A stretch of DNA of 64,000 nucleotides, from positions 57,363-121,362 of the forward strand of contig MPUH01000070.1 of the NCBI GenBank assembly GCA_001970955.1, given 5' to 3'. Positions within the stretch are counted from its first letter, which is position 1, and each line of letters opens with the position of its first letter. The DNA is from Stentor coeruleus (Eukaryota; Ciliophora; Heterotrichea; Heterotrichida; Stentoridae). The notes under the pieces are model-generated. The model was given only the letters and a program-made list of their open reading frames with translations, was not told the DNA's origin and did not search any database. Both the position numbers and the translations under genes were made by a program. Positions 1 to 9,597 of the stretch are shown here, one piece after another.

Positions 1-1
1 T

Positions 2-613
2 AAAAAAGGTATCTTAACAATATCATCATTACAGAATTACGCTATTATCAACCCAGGAGAATTTACTAAAACTCAGCTTATTGGTATCGAACTCCATAAT
101 GAGTTTTCAAGTAAAATTTCAAGAGATGAAGTTGAGAATATAAGCCAAACAATTAAAAGTCAAGTTTTTGCTTATGATAAAGAAGCTTTTTTTGAAATCT
201 GCGGATCTTATCGTCGAGGTCGAGAATTATGTGGAGATGTTGATATTGTTATAGGAACAAATGATACAGATTTATTATATAAAGTTGTTGAAAACTGTAG
301 TATTATAACACATGTTTTATCATTAAGCGGGCATAAATTTATTGGAGTGGGTAAAATTCAAGACTTACATCGAAGAATTGATATTTACTGTGTAAAACCT
401 AATGAGTTCTGGTTTGCTGTAATTTATTTCACAGGTTCAGCTAATTATAATCGACTTCTACGATTAGCAGCAGCAAAAAAAGGTCTACATCTAAGTAACA
501 CTAGTCTAACATATCAAAACACTAACAAACTTGCCATTTCTCCACACAATGAAAACGAGATAATTCATTTCCTAGGCTTTCCAATACTAACATTACAAGA
601 AAGGGATATTTAA
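2..613 (+). CDS. DNA polymerase family X (beta/lambda type), 5' end missing
   Basis: This is the C-terminal catalytic part of a family-X DNA polymerase, the gap-filling enzyme of base-excision repair and end joining. The frame is open at the window edge, so the N-terminus lies outside. The palm motif CGSYRRGRELCGDVDIVI carries the GSxRRG signature and two catalytic Asp (GDVD). The third Asp is in RRIDIY. The thumb segment YFTGSANYNRLLR and the ending FLGFPILTLQERDI follow Pol lambda/beta closely. Upstream residues (GIELHNEF, ISRDEVENI) match the fingers/palm approach of Pol lambda. It ends at TAA, 18 bp before the next gene on the same strand. Whether an N-terminal BRCT domain exists cannot be seen, so lambda and beta cannot be separated with certainty. 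Confidence 0.9.
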   Translation, partial: KKGILTISSLQNYAIINPGEFTKTQLIGIELHNEFSSKISRDEVENISQTIKSQVFAYDKEAFFEICGSYRRGRELCGDVDIVIGTNDTDLLYKVVENCSIITHVLSLSGHKFIGVGKIQDLHRRIDIYCVKPNEFWFAVIYFTGSANYNRLLRLAAAKKGLHLSNTSLTYQNTNKLAISPHNENEIIHFLGFPILTLQERDI

Positions 614-631
614 TAGATAATTATATATAAA

Positions 632-1159
632 ATGTCTGAAACAACGCAGTCAGAAGCTGAAGCTTATGCCTTGGAAGAAATACGTAAATTACGTGTTTTA
701 TACCAGTCAGCATTAAGTTTTCGACTTGAAACCAAAAAAAAAATGCGAGATATTGTATTACACTGGATGAACGTTAAAATTTCCCAATATTTCATGTAAC
801 TTATAATTAGAAAGTGGAAGCTACTAAGAGTTAAGTATACTTATTATCAAAAAGTTAAGATGAAGTGGATTTCTCATTTACAAAAGAGAAGATCAAGTCA
901 GAAAGATGCTGTAAAAACTAACAGGGAAAAATTTGATAGAAAAAAATACATGATTGCTAATATGGTTAGAAATGAAGCACATATTAATGCTATTGAAAGA
1001 AAAGTTAAAACGGAAATCGAACTTAGAGCGAGGACAGCTCAAGTTAATGTTATTAGGAATTTATTAAAAAGTCGAGTTGAGTCTGGACGAAAATGCGAGG
1101 CTCCAAGGAATTTTAAGTCTGCAAGTGGCCGCTGTAGAACTTTTTCTTTTGTTAATTAA
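632..1159 (+). CDS. Small basic hypothetical protein with a 15-nt intron
   Basis: I do not recognise this protein (170 aa after splicing). The ATG at 632 opens a frame that meets TAA at 797. Removing the 15-nt intron GTAACTTATAATTAG (796-810) joins it in frame to the rest, which ends with TAA at 1159. The product is highly charged and helical, rich in Lys/Arg/Glu, with spaced aromatic residues (LHWMNVKISQYFIKWKLLRV) that recall Sfi1-type centrin-binding repeats. That resemblance is weak and not a claim. Without the intron only the last 99 residues would be annotated, from an internal ATG at 860. It follows the polymerase by 18 bp on the same strand. Confidence 0.75.
796..810 (+). other. 15-nt spliceosomal intron
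   Basis: GTAACTTATAATTAG. It has GT-AG ends and carries an in-frame TAA in the unspliced frame. Removal restores a continuous frame from 632 to 1159. Confidence 0.8.
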
Positions 1160-1567
1160 ATGATATAATGATTATTTTTTGAGGCTTATGAGGATTTTAA
1201 GTTTTTTTTATAGTGGGAGTTTGTTTGTTTTATATGTTTTAAACTGGAGTTTGTGTCAAGACTTGGAAGTTATGCTTGGACTTTTAGTATTTGTTTGTAA
1301 GGTTTAGAAGTTTATTTTTGGTTTGAGATAATTTCTTTTGATTTTGTCCATGAGGTTTTTTTCATGCTTAAGATGTTTATAATATAAAAAAATGTTTTCT
1401 CTATTTTTTAATTAGCTTAGGAGAATTATTTGATCACATTTAAATAAAGGAGTTCCTGGATTAGATTTCATAAATACATAAGCTTGCATTTTATGATTTT
1501 TATAGTATTTTTGATAGTTTTTTTAGACCTTATAGATTCTTCGGACTGCATATTTTATAAGAAATAC
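1160..1567. other. Convergent intergenic spacer
   Basis: AT-rich spacer between the 3' ends of two convergent genes. I see no supported gene or RNA in it. Confidence 0.6.
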
Positions 1568-2554
1568 TTAAAATTTATTAACAAGTCGATAAAAGAGAAT
1601 ATAACCACAAGGAGCAGAACCAACATCACGAGGAGAACCAAATATATATTGGATCATGTTTTCATCAGCCCTTTCTATATAATCATCGTCAAAGCGAATC
1701 CAATACTCATTGATTTTTACAAATGACATATAATGTCCAATCTGAAACCCTGGTCCTGAATGCACAATAATCGAATACAATTCATAAATTTTACCATCAT
1801 TTTCTTCTAAAGTATTATCCAAACGTAATTGACATGGAAATGCTACTCTATAATTAAGTTTTGTATATCTTCTATATTGTTCCGAATATTTAAAACGTTT
1901 AAGATGACATATTAAGACTTGTGGAGTATTTTTGATTAAAGTACGACGTTCAGCTTCTTGTTTACATGAACAATAATCACAATGAAATTTGTTTTCTTCA
2001 GACATACGTTCAGGTTTAGTAAAAGAATTTAATGAAGAAATAAGAGATGTATTTTGCATAACATCAAGGCTTAGATCTATAAAAAGTTCTTCTCTGTTTG
2101 ATATCGACTCACATGTCAAACATATAAATTGAGTTACAGACTTTCCAGCAAAAACATCTTCAATCCACGACTTGCCAACTTTTTTAAGTTCTTCATCTAA
2201 AGTGCCTAACACCCATATCAAAAACTCATGCGAATCATGATGATTTTCGTTATCAAACAAAATATTCAAACGTTTAACCTGTTGAATAAAAGCCTTAGCG
2301 GAAATAACCTCAGTTTTTTTCTTTGAAGATTTCATGAGTAAAAATAAATCTTGCATATGCTTAGTTAGTGAGTTTGGTAAAGATTTTGAACTGAGCAGAT
2401 TTTCTTTGAATTCTTTACAGAAATACAATGACTGAATTACAGAATTTGCATAACAAGTATTACTTTTGTTTTCAATACCGATAAGGTTTTCAGGTATTTC
2501 TTCCCCTAAGTCTGTGAAGTCTTTTTCGATTTTACTTGAAGTAGATGTTCCCAT
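1568..2554 (-). CDS. Ubiquitin-specific protease, USP12/USP46-like
   Basis: A 328-residue deubiquitinase made almost entirely of the USP catalytic domain; it removes ubiquitin from substrates. The Cys box is NKSNTCYANSVIQSLYF (catalytic Cys about residue 34). The His box is GHYMSFVK, followed by FDDDYIE with the third catalytic residue. Two CxxC pairs (CLTC and CDYC) match the structural zinc site of the fingers. The usual Gly of the GNTC box is Ser here. Length and layout resemble USP12/USP46 in having little outside the catalytic core, though assignment below USP level is by eye. The N-terminus MGTSTSS fits N-myristoylation. Its start lies 45 bp from the start of the divergent EI24-like gene, so a very short shared promoter is implied. 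Confidence 0.9.
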   Translation of the reverse strand: MGTSTSSKIEKDFTDLGEEIPENLIGIENKSNTCYANSVIQSLYFCKEFKENLLSSKSLPNSLTKHMQDLFLLMKSSKKKTEVISAKAFIQQVKRLNILFDNENHHDSHEFLIWVLGTLDEELKKVGKSWIEDVFAGKSVTQFICLTCESISNREELFIDLSLDVMQNTSLISSLNSFTKPERMSEENKFHCDYCSCKQEAERRTLIKNTPQVLICHLKRFKYSEQYRRYTKLNYRVAFPCQLRLDNTLEENDGKIYELYSIIVHSGPGFQIGHYMSFVKINEYWIRFDDDYIERADENMIQYIFGSPRDVGSAPCGYILFYRLVNKF

Positions 2555-2599
2555 GATTATTAGTTTTTGGATTTATGAGAATAAAAGATTTATAAAAAA

Positions 2600-3367
2600 A
2601 TGGCTCATGAACTGGTTTCTGGAATTATTGAGAGTTGTAGGTATGATAGGGCTTTGAAAGTTTTGTTTCATGTGCGAAGTTCCCATAAGCCGTTAATTAT
2701 TTGTATAATTTTGACAGGAGGGGTACTTTTAGGATCAATTATCATGTATAATCTTGTAATGAACCCTATACTTAAGAGATTCCCAAAAATTGATAGGATT
2801 TTTTCTATGGCATACTATGTCCTTTGGTTATACCCTGTTTATGCAACTTGTTTTATTTTTAATACCCTATGTTATCCAGATATAGCTCAATGTGTATACA
2901 AAGCAACTAGAGGTCCATTAAAAAGTCCAGCATTATCTTTTACTCGAGCAATAGCATGTGAAATCCATCGAGCTTTTATAATGGGTGTTTATGTTATTTT
3001 AACATCTATAATTTCAATAATACCATATTCAGATCCAATTATTATAATCTTAATGAGTTGGCTTTACTCTTTTTATTGTTTTGAATATCGCTGGGTCTTT
3101 GAAGGTAAAACTATCAGTAAAGAAATTAAAAAACTAGAACAAAATGCTATTTATTATCTTGGTTTCGGTTTACCTTTTGCCCTTATCACCTACTCTTTCC
3201 CTGGTCTTATTGGCAATGGTATCTGGGCTTTGTTATTCCCTTTATTCATGGTCACAGCTTTACTTTCTAAAATCCCAACACAAGCATCAAGGAAAATCCC
3301 TGTTTTCATAATCCCAAGCTATATTTGTGATAGAATTGAAATCATGTTAAGCAGTAAAATAGGTTAA
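2600..3367 (+). CDS. EI24-like ER membrane protein
   Basis: A 255-residue multi-pass membrane protein of the EI24/PIG8 family, an ER protein linked to autophagy and stress responses in animals. Several hydrophobic segments are visible. The diagnostic C-terminal block is YRWVFEGKTISKEIKKLEQN followed by YYLGFGLPFALITYSF and ALLFPLFMVTALLS, which parallels the EI24 block of a charged loop, a YFGFGLPLALLT-like helix and an ILFPLFII-like helix. The start is the ATG at 2600, directly after the short divergent spacer with the USP gene. It ends at TAA. Confidence 0.85.
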   Translation: MAHELVSGIIESCRYDRALKVLFHVRSSHKPLIICIILTGGVLLGSIIMYNLVMNPILKRFPKIDRIFSMAYYVLWLYPVYATCFIFNTLCYPDIAQCVYKATRGPLKSPALSFTRAIACEIHRAFIMGVYVILTSIISIIPYSDPIIIILMSWLYSFYCFEYRWVFEGKTISKEIKKLEQNAIYYLGFGLPFALITYSFPGLIGNGIWALLFPLFMVTALLSKIPTQASRKIPVFIIPSYICDRIEIMLSSKIG

Positions 3368-3738
3368 AGGATTTTATATATGGATTAATGAGGAATTTAT
3401 AGGTTTTAGAAGATAATTTTGTGATAAGATTTCATTGATTTCTGGTTGATGGATAAGAGAGAAGTTTGGAGGTTGTTTATGATTGTGTTTCGTGTTTGGT
3501 ATAGATCGATTTTTTGAAGTTGTTAGATTATTATACTAAATTTCAGACTTAGTCATATATTAAAAGTTTAATCTTTGATATTTTGTAATAATAAATACAC
3601 AACTTTCCTATATTATTAAAAAAGAAACTATGATAGGCAAAGCTATAAAGCTTTAACTATAAATTTTTAGTTCAGATTTGTGTAAATTAATTTATACTTT
3701 AAGAAAATTTATCTTTTCGCTAATGTTATAATTAACGA
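3368..3738. other. Intergenic spacer
   Basis: AT-rich DNA upstream of the coiled-coil gene. Nothing recognisable. Confidence 0.6.
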
Positions 3739-4572
3739 ATGTCAAAAGAGTTTGATAGCGATGGACCAATATTAACCCCAAAGCTTTTCGAAAGGGAATT
3801 TCGAAGTCCAGGATTTAAAAACCAAGAAGATGATGATAATTGTGAACTCCAAAGTGTTATACCTAGACGAAATTCAGCAACTAAAGGCAAACAGATGATG
3901 GATATAAAAAGAAAAAGCCAAGAAATAAACTTCAAGTTACAAACATTGGAAAATCGGATAAAGTTTATAGAAAATGAGCAAATCAAAGCACAAAAAAATA
4001 TTCTTCTGGCAAAGCAAAAGTTCAAAAAAAGAAATGAAGTTCGACAGCTGGCAGATAGCGAAAAAAAGCTCAATGCTACTGCTAAAGAAATAAAAATCAA
4101 AGAAATTCTTGACATAAAAGAAAAAGTCTCTTCAAGTAGAGATGATCAAAAACAAAAAATAAACCTTCAAAAAGTGAAGTTATTGAAAAAAAACTTCCTT
4201 ATAAAGAAAGAAGTTAAAACAAGCATAATTTTAGCCGAAGCTGAAATGCTTAAAAAGAAACAAGAAAAAATAGAAGCACTGAAAAGACGTAATAAAGAAA
4301 TGCTGAACTCCAGTAAAGAGTTTTCTGAGAAAAAAAAAGTTAGGACCGATTCACAAAAAGCAATGAAGGAAAAAGAGTACCTTAAACGAATGCAAGATGA
4401 GATGGAATACCAAAAACAAGCTTTTGATAGGATTAAAAACCTTGAAAAACTTGAAGAAATTTTAATGGAACAAAAAAAGACTGCGGATATTTTTGAAACT
4501 TTGGATTCAGATCTTCTTTGTATGCCGGTATCGCCTTTGAACATAACAAGCAAACTTAGTATATTTCAATAA
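3739..4572 (+). CDS. Coiled-coil hypothetical protein
   Basis: I do not recognise this 277-residue protein. Roughly residues 50-255 are a nearly unbroken charged helix dominated by Lys and Glu (for example KKKQEKIEALKRRNKEM), typical of a long coiled coil. The first 45 residues are less ordered and contain the basic PRRNSATKGK stretch, a plausible phosphorylation site. The C-terminus (CMPVSPLNITSKLSIFQ) is hydrophobic and not coiled. It stands alone on the plus strand between the EI24-like gene and another coiled-coil gene 97 bp downstream. A cytoskeletal or basal-body role is common for such proteins in ciliates but cannot be shown here. Confidence 0.8.
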   Translation: MSKEFDSDGPILTPKLFEREFRSPGFKNQEDDDNCELQSVIPRRNSATKGKQMMDIKRKSQEINFKLQTLENRIKFIENEQIKAQKNILLAKQKFKKRNEVRQLADSEKKLNATAKEIKIKEILDIKEKVSSSRDDQKQKINLQKVKLLKKNFLIKKEVKTSIILAEAEMLKKKQEKIEALKRRNKEMLNSSKEFSEKKKVRTDSQKAMKEKEYLKRMQDEMEYQKQAFDRIKNLEKLEEILMEQKKTADIFETLDSDLLCMPVSPLNITSKLSIFQ

Positions 4573-4668
4573 ATAAATATTTTCGTATATTTTTTTTAAA
4601 CATGAATTTATATAAGAAATACTCTTACAAAAGAAAAAAATATAGGTTTTATTATTATAAAATACATC

Positions 4669-5736
4669 ATGGGCTGCTCAAATGCTAAAATTGCCGCACT
4701 TCAAGAAATGAAGCATATAATAGCGCAAATTACACTAGAAAACGATCAATTAGAAGAAGAACGTGATAAACTAAAATCCCAGCATGACGACCGTCCTGAA
4801 GAAGAAAAAGATTCTCTTCAAGACCTTCGAACAATGCACAACGATCTTGAAAAAGAAATAAAAGAACTCAAAGATATTATGTTAGACTTTCTACCAATCC
4901 CAGAATCTAAAGATAACTCATTTACCCTAGTCCGTACAAGTATCGAAAGAATTACTCAAATCCAACTTGAAATCGAAGAACAATCCGAACAACTACGAGA
5001 AATGGTCGAAAAGCGTAAAGACCTAAAAAAAGAACATGAGTCCTTAGAACAACTCATCGACTCAACTGAAAAAGAAATCGAAGAGATTGAAAAAACCGTT
5101 GAAAAACATGAATGGACTCTTAAAGAACAAGGATATTTCGATGACTCCAAAATAAGAGATTTTGAAAAACAAAGATCTTTAGTTATAGAAGAACTTCGTG
5201 CTGCAGATACAACATATAAAGATATCCCTGAAGAAGATTCAATAAGTGATGATGATGGTTCAACAGAAAAACAATCATATGAAAACCTTATAACTTTAAG
5301 CGAAATTGAAATTAATAAAGAAATCCAAGAAGTTGAAGGAGAACTTAATGATATTGTATCACAAATAAAAGATTTAGATTTGACTGATGTAGAAAGACAA
5401 CAAATGAGTAATTATGTAGCATCACTTGGGAATAAACTTAAAGCGGCTGGGAATATGACTAATGTTAAACATCAAACTTTAGATGGGCAGGATAAGATTA
5501 ATGCTTTGAAGACTGAGAAAAAAATCTTGAAAATGGAAGTTGAAGGTTTGAAAAAAATATCGAGAAGGGATTCTGGGGATAATACAAGTAGTAAAATACA
5601 GGCACTTAATGTTATTTTGCAAAAGAAAAATTGTAGGGAACAGGTGAGTAAAACTGTGAATGATGAGTTGGTTAATGATATTGAAGAAACATTGAAAAAA
5701 GCTAGAGAACTTTCGAGTAGTTTGAGGAAAAAGTAG
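4669..5736 (+). CDS. MGC-start coiled-coil protein, probably dual-acylated
   Basis: A 355-residue protein of unknown function. It begins MGCSNAK, which fits N-myristoylation at Gly2 and palmitoylation at Cys3, so it is probably membrane-attached. Residues about 10-175 and 210-355 are acidic coiled coil rich in Glu and Lys, broken by a Ser/Asp/Glu-rich linker near PEEDSISDDDGSTEKQ. The stop is TAG. Gene 8003-8677 has the same MGC start but no clear sequence similarity beyond it. The sequence shows no enzyme motif. Confidence 0.8.
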   Translation: MGCSNAKIAALQEMKHIIAQITLENDQLEEERDKLKSQHDDRPEEEKDSLQDLRTMHNDLEKEIKELKDIMLDFLPIPESKDNSFTLVRTSIERITQIQLEIEEQSEQLREMVEKRKDLKKEHESLEQLIDSTEKEIEEIEKTVEKHEWTLKEQGYFDDSKIRDFEKQRSLVIEELRAADTTYKDIPEEDSISDDDGSTEKQSYENLITLSEIEINKEIQEVEGELNDIVSQIKDLDLTDVERQQMSNYVASLGNKLKAAGNMTNVKHQTLDGQDKINALKTEKKILKMEVEGLKKISRRDSGDNTSSKIQALNVILQKKNCREQVSKTVNDELVNDIEETLKKARELSSSLRKK

Positions 5737-6013
5737 GTGGAGTGTAAGATTATGTTGGAAGAAATAATATTGAGAGAAGGATTTTAGGTATTTAAAGTTT
5801 TAAAGAAGATTAGAGGATGGATTTAAATAAAGGTTGTATGGGAAAATAATAGTAATTTTGGATATACTGATGATATAAAATCTAACACCTTAACACCCTG
5901 TATTTAATCCAAATAAAATCATTATATGTAACACCTTAAAAACTTATACTCGTATTAATTCCTTATAATCATATTCTAATAAAAAAACATAATTTCAAAT
6001 CCTAATAAAAATC

Positions 6014-6826
6014 ATGTCACTTCAACAATCATCTGATAAAAAAAGTCTTTCACCTTCTGAAGATTTCACTGACTACCCTATATCCTCATCATATCAAAAC
6101 TACAACATCCCATCAACTCCATTACTTTCCGCATATCAAATTTACAACTCATCCGTTATGTCCAAAGAGCCATTAAACAACACAACAATTTCTTCAGACT
6201 CTAGTTTCCAAATGGAATCCTTTCATTTAGAAAACTCTTTACAAATGACTTTCAACCTTCAAGGCTTACGTCGAAATATCATCAAAAGCGAAAACAATCG
6301 TATTTACTCTTTACAAAAACTCTATAAATACTCTGGAAAATATCAAGATCAAGTCCATGAGCTCAAAAAAACTATTAAAAACTACCCATTAGACTATGAA
6401 TACTATAAAAAAGAAGCATTAAAAGATGATGAGAATGATTTAATTGACAAAGAAGCTAAATGTAAAGCTCAAGTTCTTGAAGTTTTAGAGCTTCAAGAAC
6501 AGAAATATAATAACAATTTGACTATAAGTCAGCTAAAAGGAGAAGGGAATAAAATAAGGGCTGAAATATGTGCCTTAAAAAAAGCTTTAGAGGTTGAGAA
6601 ACTACGAGATTGTGCGAAAAATGACCATGAACTACAAGATGATATTAAAATGATAGAAAATGACATACAAAAAGCACATGAACAAATCGAAATGACTGAT
6701 AAAATGGCTCAAGAAATGATGGAACAGATCAAAAAACTTCATAGACACAACAAATTTTTAAGACATAACATCGATATTGTCGAGGACTCATCAGAACTTG
6801 CGTCTCTTAGTAATAAAAACTTATAA
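6014..6826 (+). CDS. Coiled-coil hypothetical protein with Ser/Tyr-rich N-terminus
   Basis: This 270-residue protein is not recognised. The first 80 residues are rich in Ser, Tyr, Asn and Pro and look disordered. From about residue 85 to 255 there are helical coiled-coil segments (LRRNIIKSENNRIYSLQKLY and a C-terminal MIENDIQKAHEQIEMTDKMA run). The start follows a T-rich leader and the gene ends at TAA. The next gene begins 88 bp later on the same strand. Confidence 0.8.
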   Translation: MSLQQSSDKKSLSPSEDFTDYPISSSYQNYNIPSTPLLSAYQIYNSSVMSKEPLNNTTISSDSSFQMESFHLENSLQMTFNLQGLRRNIIKSENNRIYSLQKLYKYSGKYQDQVHELKKTIKNYPLDYEYYKKEALKDDENDLIDKEAKCKAQVLEVLELQEQKYNNNLTISQLKGEGNKIRAEICALKKALEVEKLRDCAKNDHELQDDIKMIENDIQKAHEQIEMTDKMAQEMMEQIKKLHRHNKFLRHNIDIVEDSSELASLSNKNL

Positions 6827-6914
6827 TTTAACATAAAAATCCTCATAACCTTCTAGTTTACTATAAAAATCATATCTAAAATGTTTAAAGTCTTATTTAT
6901 AATTACAAATAATC

Positions 6915-7349
6915 ATGTCAAACCCTGACTTCAAAGGAGCTCAAAACAAAATCCTCGATGGCCATAAACAACAGATGATTCGCTATGAGTCTTTTATTGA
7001 AAAGCATCATTCTGCTGGGGTTAGAGCATGGGAATTGCATCTTCAATGCTATTACAATAGCAATGCAGAATGCGTTCATGAATACAATCAATTTCATCTT
7101 CAACATCATAGAGTATCAAGAGAAAAACTAGCATTTAGATCCCAATGCTTTAAAAAATGTAAAGAAGATTATAATGAACCTAATAATAGATCTGAAATAA
7201 AGTCAATGCAAGAATTAAATCAGATGAAAGAATATTATGGTTGTATGAGACCATGTGTAGAACAATTGATTCAGTTTACTTTGAAAGAGATTGATGTGTT
7301 AGATAGGTCTATGGAGAATACGAATAGGTTTCTAAAAAGTAGTAATTAA
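6915..7349 (+). CDS. Small helical protein with CX3C motifs, FAM136A-like
   Basis: This 144-residue protein has spaced Cys pairs: CYYNSNAEC, then CFKKC and CMRPC. The latter two are CX3C motifs about 40 residues apart in a helical context (FRSQCFKKCKEDY; YYGCMRPCVEQLIQ). Twin CX3C helices are typical of mitochondrial intermembrane-space proteins imported by the Mia40 route. The layout resembles FAM136A, which also has repeated CX3C pairs. The family call is tentative: I see the Cys spacing and length but no decisive longer motif. Ends at TAA. Confidence 0.7.
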   Translation: MSNPDFKGAQNKILDGHKQQMIRYESFIEKHHSAGVRAWELHLQCYYNSNAECVHEYNQFHLQHHRVSREKLAFRSQCFKKCKEDYNEPNNRSEIKSMQELNQMKEYYGCMRPCVEQLIQFTLKEIDVLDRSMENTNRFLKSSN

Positions 7350-8002
7350 GATAGGGAATATAGGTTTAGGAAAAAATAGGGGTTTTTTTGAGGTTGGGTG
7401 AGAGTGTTGGGTGTTAGGAAGATGAGAAATTATGTGGATTTCGTGAGGGTTTTTAGGGTTTATTAGATTTTTTAAGATTTTTATATGAATATTGGAGTTT
7501 TTATATGAAATTTGATGATATTTTTAGCTTTTGGTGATTGTAAGTATAGTCATAGAGTAAAAAAATATTTGTATAAGCAAGTCGACAGAAAAATGAAAAA
7601 AAATTGTTTGAGGACATGCTGTGACTTAGTAATTTAGCTATAAGTAGAGTATATCCTAGTCTCAAAAAACCCAAGCTAAAAAGTTTTAATAAAGTTTGCA
7701 CTTGGAGATTTCAAACAATTTCATCCCTATATTTTTCATACCATTTATTTACCACATATATTTTCTTTTATGACATATAACTTCATCCACAATTTTCTTT
7801 TTTGAAAACCCAAGTTGCAAGTTAGTCTTTATTTCAACAATTTCATTACAAAATGTTAATATTTTTCAAGTAACACTAAAATCAGTTCTTATTTAATTTT
7901 TCCTATACAATTCATCAGAAAATCTAATCACTTTGATTTTTTATAAAATTATTAGAATTTTAAAATATACACAGTTATTCACGAAGTATTCTATCCATAA
8001 AT
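7350..8002. other. Intergenic spacer
   Basis: AT-rich. A 66-codon minus-strand frame (7501-7701) has low-complexity hydrophobic content and no support as a gene. Confidence 0.55.
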
Positions 8003-8677
8003 ATGGGTTGTACAAATTCTAGAGAAGAAAAAGCTGCACCTGATTTAAGTAACCAGTCTTCTGAACTTATGCGTCAGAATATAGAACTTCTGACTGTAAT
8101 TGAGTACCTTCTACTAAAATATCGTAACAAACCTGGTGCATTAAAAGTTTTAGAAATCAAAAAACGTACTGAAGATTTCTATGCAATAATATCGAAACTA
8201 AGACATTATTGGACATCAAAATCTAAAAATATTCATATGAGAACCTTAAGCCGAGGTCAACTTTTGCATATAACTTCAGAACAATACCGTGAAAAAGAAC
8301 AACTTCTTGAAACGAGGAATTATTTGAAAAGTGTCCTTGCTGAACTTGAACCTGGTTGGGAAATGAAGTTTTCTAGTGTTGGAGAGTTTAAAAATAAACT
8401 TGAAACTAGTAAGGAACTTATGCTTAAACTGACTGAAGTGTATTTTGATTTGATACCTGCTGGGAAGTCAAATATTAAGAAATATATTGGGGATAAAGGA
8501 TTAATATTGGATAAAGAGACTAGAGAAATGGTTCGGATGATTAAAAAATTCACTGTTAAACTTTATAAGAATGCTACTCAAAGGGTGTATTTTACTGAAG
8601 ATATTACTTTTACTCAGAGAAGTGTAGAGGTTGAAAGCGACTTTGAAGATATTAGTCATTCCATTTCACAGAAATAG
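8003..8677 (+). CDS. MGC-start hypothetical protein, probably dual-acylated
   Basis: A 224-residue protein of unknown function. The N-terminus MGCTNSREEK fits myristoylation at Gly2 and palmitoylation at Cys3. The remainder is predicted to be mostly helical and mixed charge (LLTVIEYLLLKYRNKPGALK; RNYLKSVLAELEPGWEMKF) without long coiled-coil repeats or an enzyme signature. It ends with an acidic DFEDISHSISQK tail and TAG. It is convergent with the minus-strand gene that ends at 8920. Confidence 0.75.
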   Translation: MGCTNSREEKAAPDLSNQSSELMRQNIELLTVIEYLLLKYRNKPGALKVLEIKKRTEDFYAIISKLRHYWTSKSKNIHMRTLSRGQLLHITSEQYREKEQLLETRNYLKSVLAELEPGWEMKFSSVGEFKNKLETSKELMLKLTEVYFDLIPAGKSNIKKYIGDKGLILDKETREMVRMIKKFTVKLYKNATQRVYFTEDITFTQRSVEVESDFEDISHSISQK

Positions 8678-8919
8678 ATAATATAACATACTATAGCAAT
8701 CTTAATCTCTATCATAATTCACCATAATATCTAAATTTCCTGTTATAATTACTTATCCTAACATCATCAAACACACTATCCTCATCTACTTTCAAATCTG
8801 TTTTTATCCTTCTAAATTACAAATTACTAAAAAACTTTATACCAATTATAATAAAAATCTTTAAACTTCATCACATATACCATCTAATAAATCCTATAAG
8901 CCAATTCTTTTAACCCTTT

Positions 8920-9597
8920 TTATAAAGCATGAGAAAATTCTATGTTTAAATTCATCTTCGGTGCATGCAACAAATCTAAAGATACATTCGGCAGCTTAGG
9001 GAACTTATACAAATGCATATTTGGCCTTTTTTTCTTAATACTTGACTTAAGAAAAGGTCTTTGTTTCTCCCTATCTTGTTCTCTTGTCTTTGTCCGAACT
9101 TTTTTATAGCTTGAAAAATTATGTGCTCTTAATTTTTGATATGCCAGAGACGGAGATAGATTTAAAAAATCAAGTTCTCGAGAAATATGGCTTTTTAAAC
9201 CTGGGAAATATGTTTGATGTGGTGAGTTTTCAGATTTACTAGGACTTACATCTTTGCTATCAAAATCAATACAGTTTAAAAGTTCGTTTGGAGAAATTGT
9301 TGTTATGGCATGGTTGATTATAAGACTTCCTAAGCTTTCTTTAGCTCGTTTTTCCCCTTTTGTATTTATTAAGTCTTTGTTCCCATAATTGTTCTTTTTG
9401 TCTTTATATCCACTTTCTCTTTTATATATTTTAATCATCTTTCCTTTTAGTGATGGCATTGGAGTTTCTGATACCCACTTTGTCCGTTCTTTAATTTCTT
9501 CAACTCTTGGCTTTTTTAATTCAGATGATTGTCTGTGTTGAGGTGTGGCTTGCTTTAAATTTCTGTATCTCTTAATTTTGTCTTTTAGCTCATCCAT
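8920..9597 (-). CDS. Basic hypothetical protein
   Basis: This 225-residue, strongly basic protein is not recognised. It has a helical charged start (MDELKDKIKRYRNLKQ), several Ser-Pro and Thr-Pro sites that look like kinase targets (ETPMPS, ISPNEL, DVSPSKSENSPHQ), and a Lys/Arg cluster near the C-terminus (SSIKKKRPNMHLYKFPKLP). It could bind nucleic acid or microtubules, which is inference from charge only. The start is the ATG at 9597, just inside a long AT-rich gap. Ends at TAA. Confidence 0.7.
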   Translation of the reverse strand: MDELKDKIKRYRNLKQATPQHRQSSELKKPRVEEIKERTKWVSETPMPSLKGKMIKIYKRESGYKDKKNNYGNKDLINTKGEKRAKESLGSLIINHAITTISPNELLNCIDFDSKDVSPSKSENSPHQTYFPGLKSHISRELDFLNLSPSLAYQKLRAHNFSSYKKVRTKTREQDREKQRPFLKSSIKKKRPNMHLYKFPKLPNVSLDLLHAPKMNLNIEFSHAL

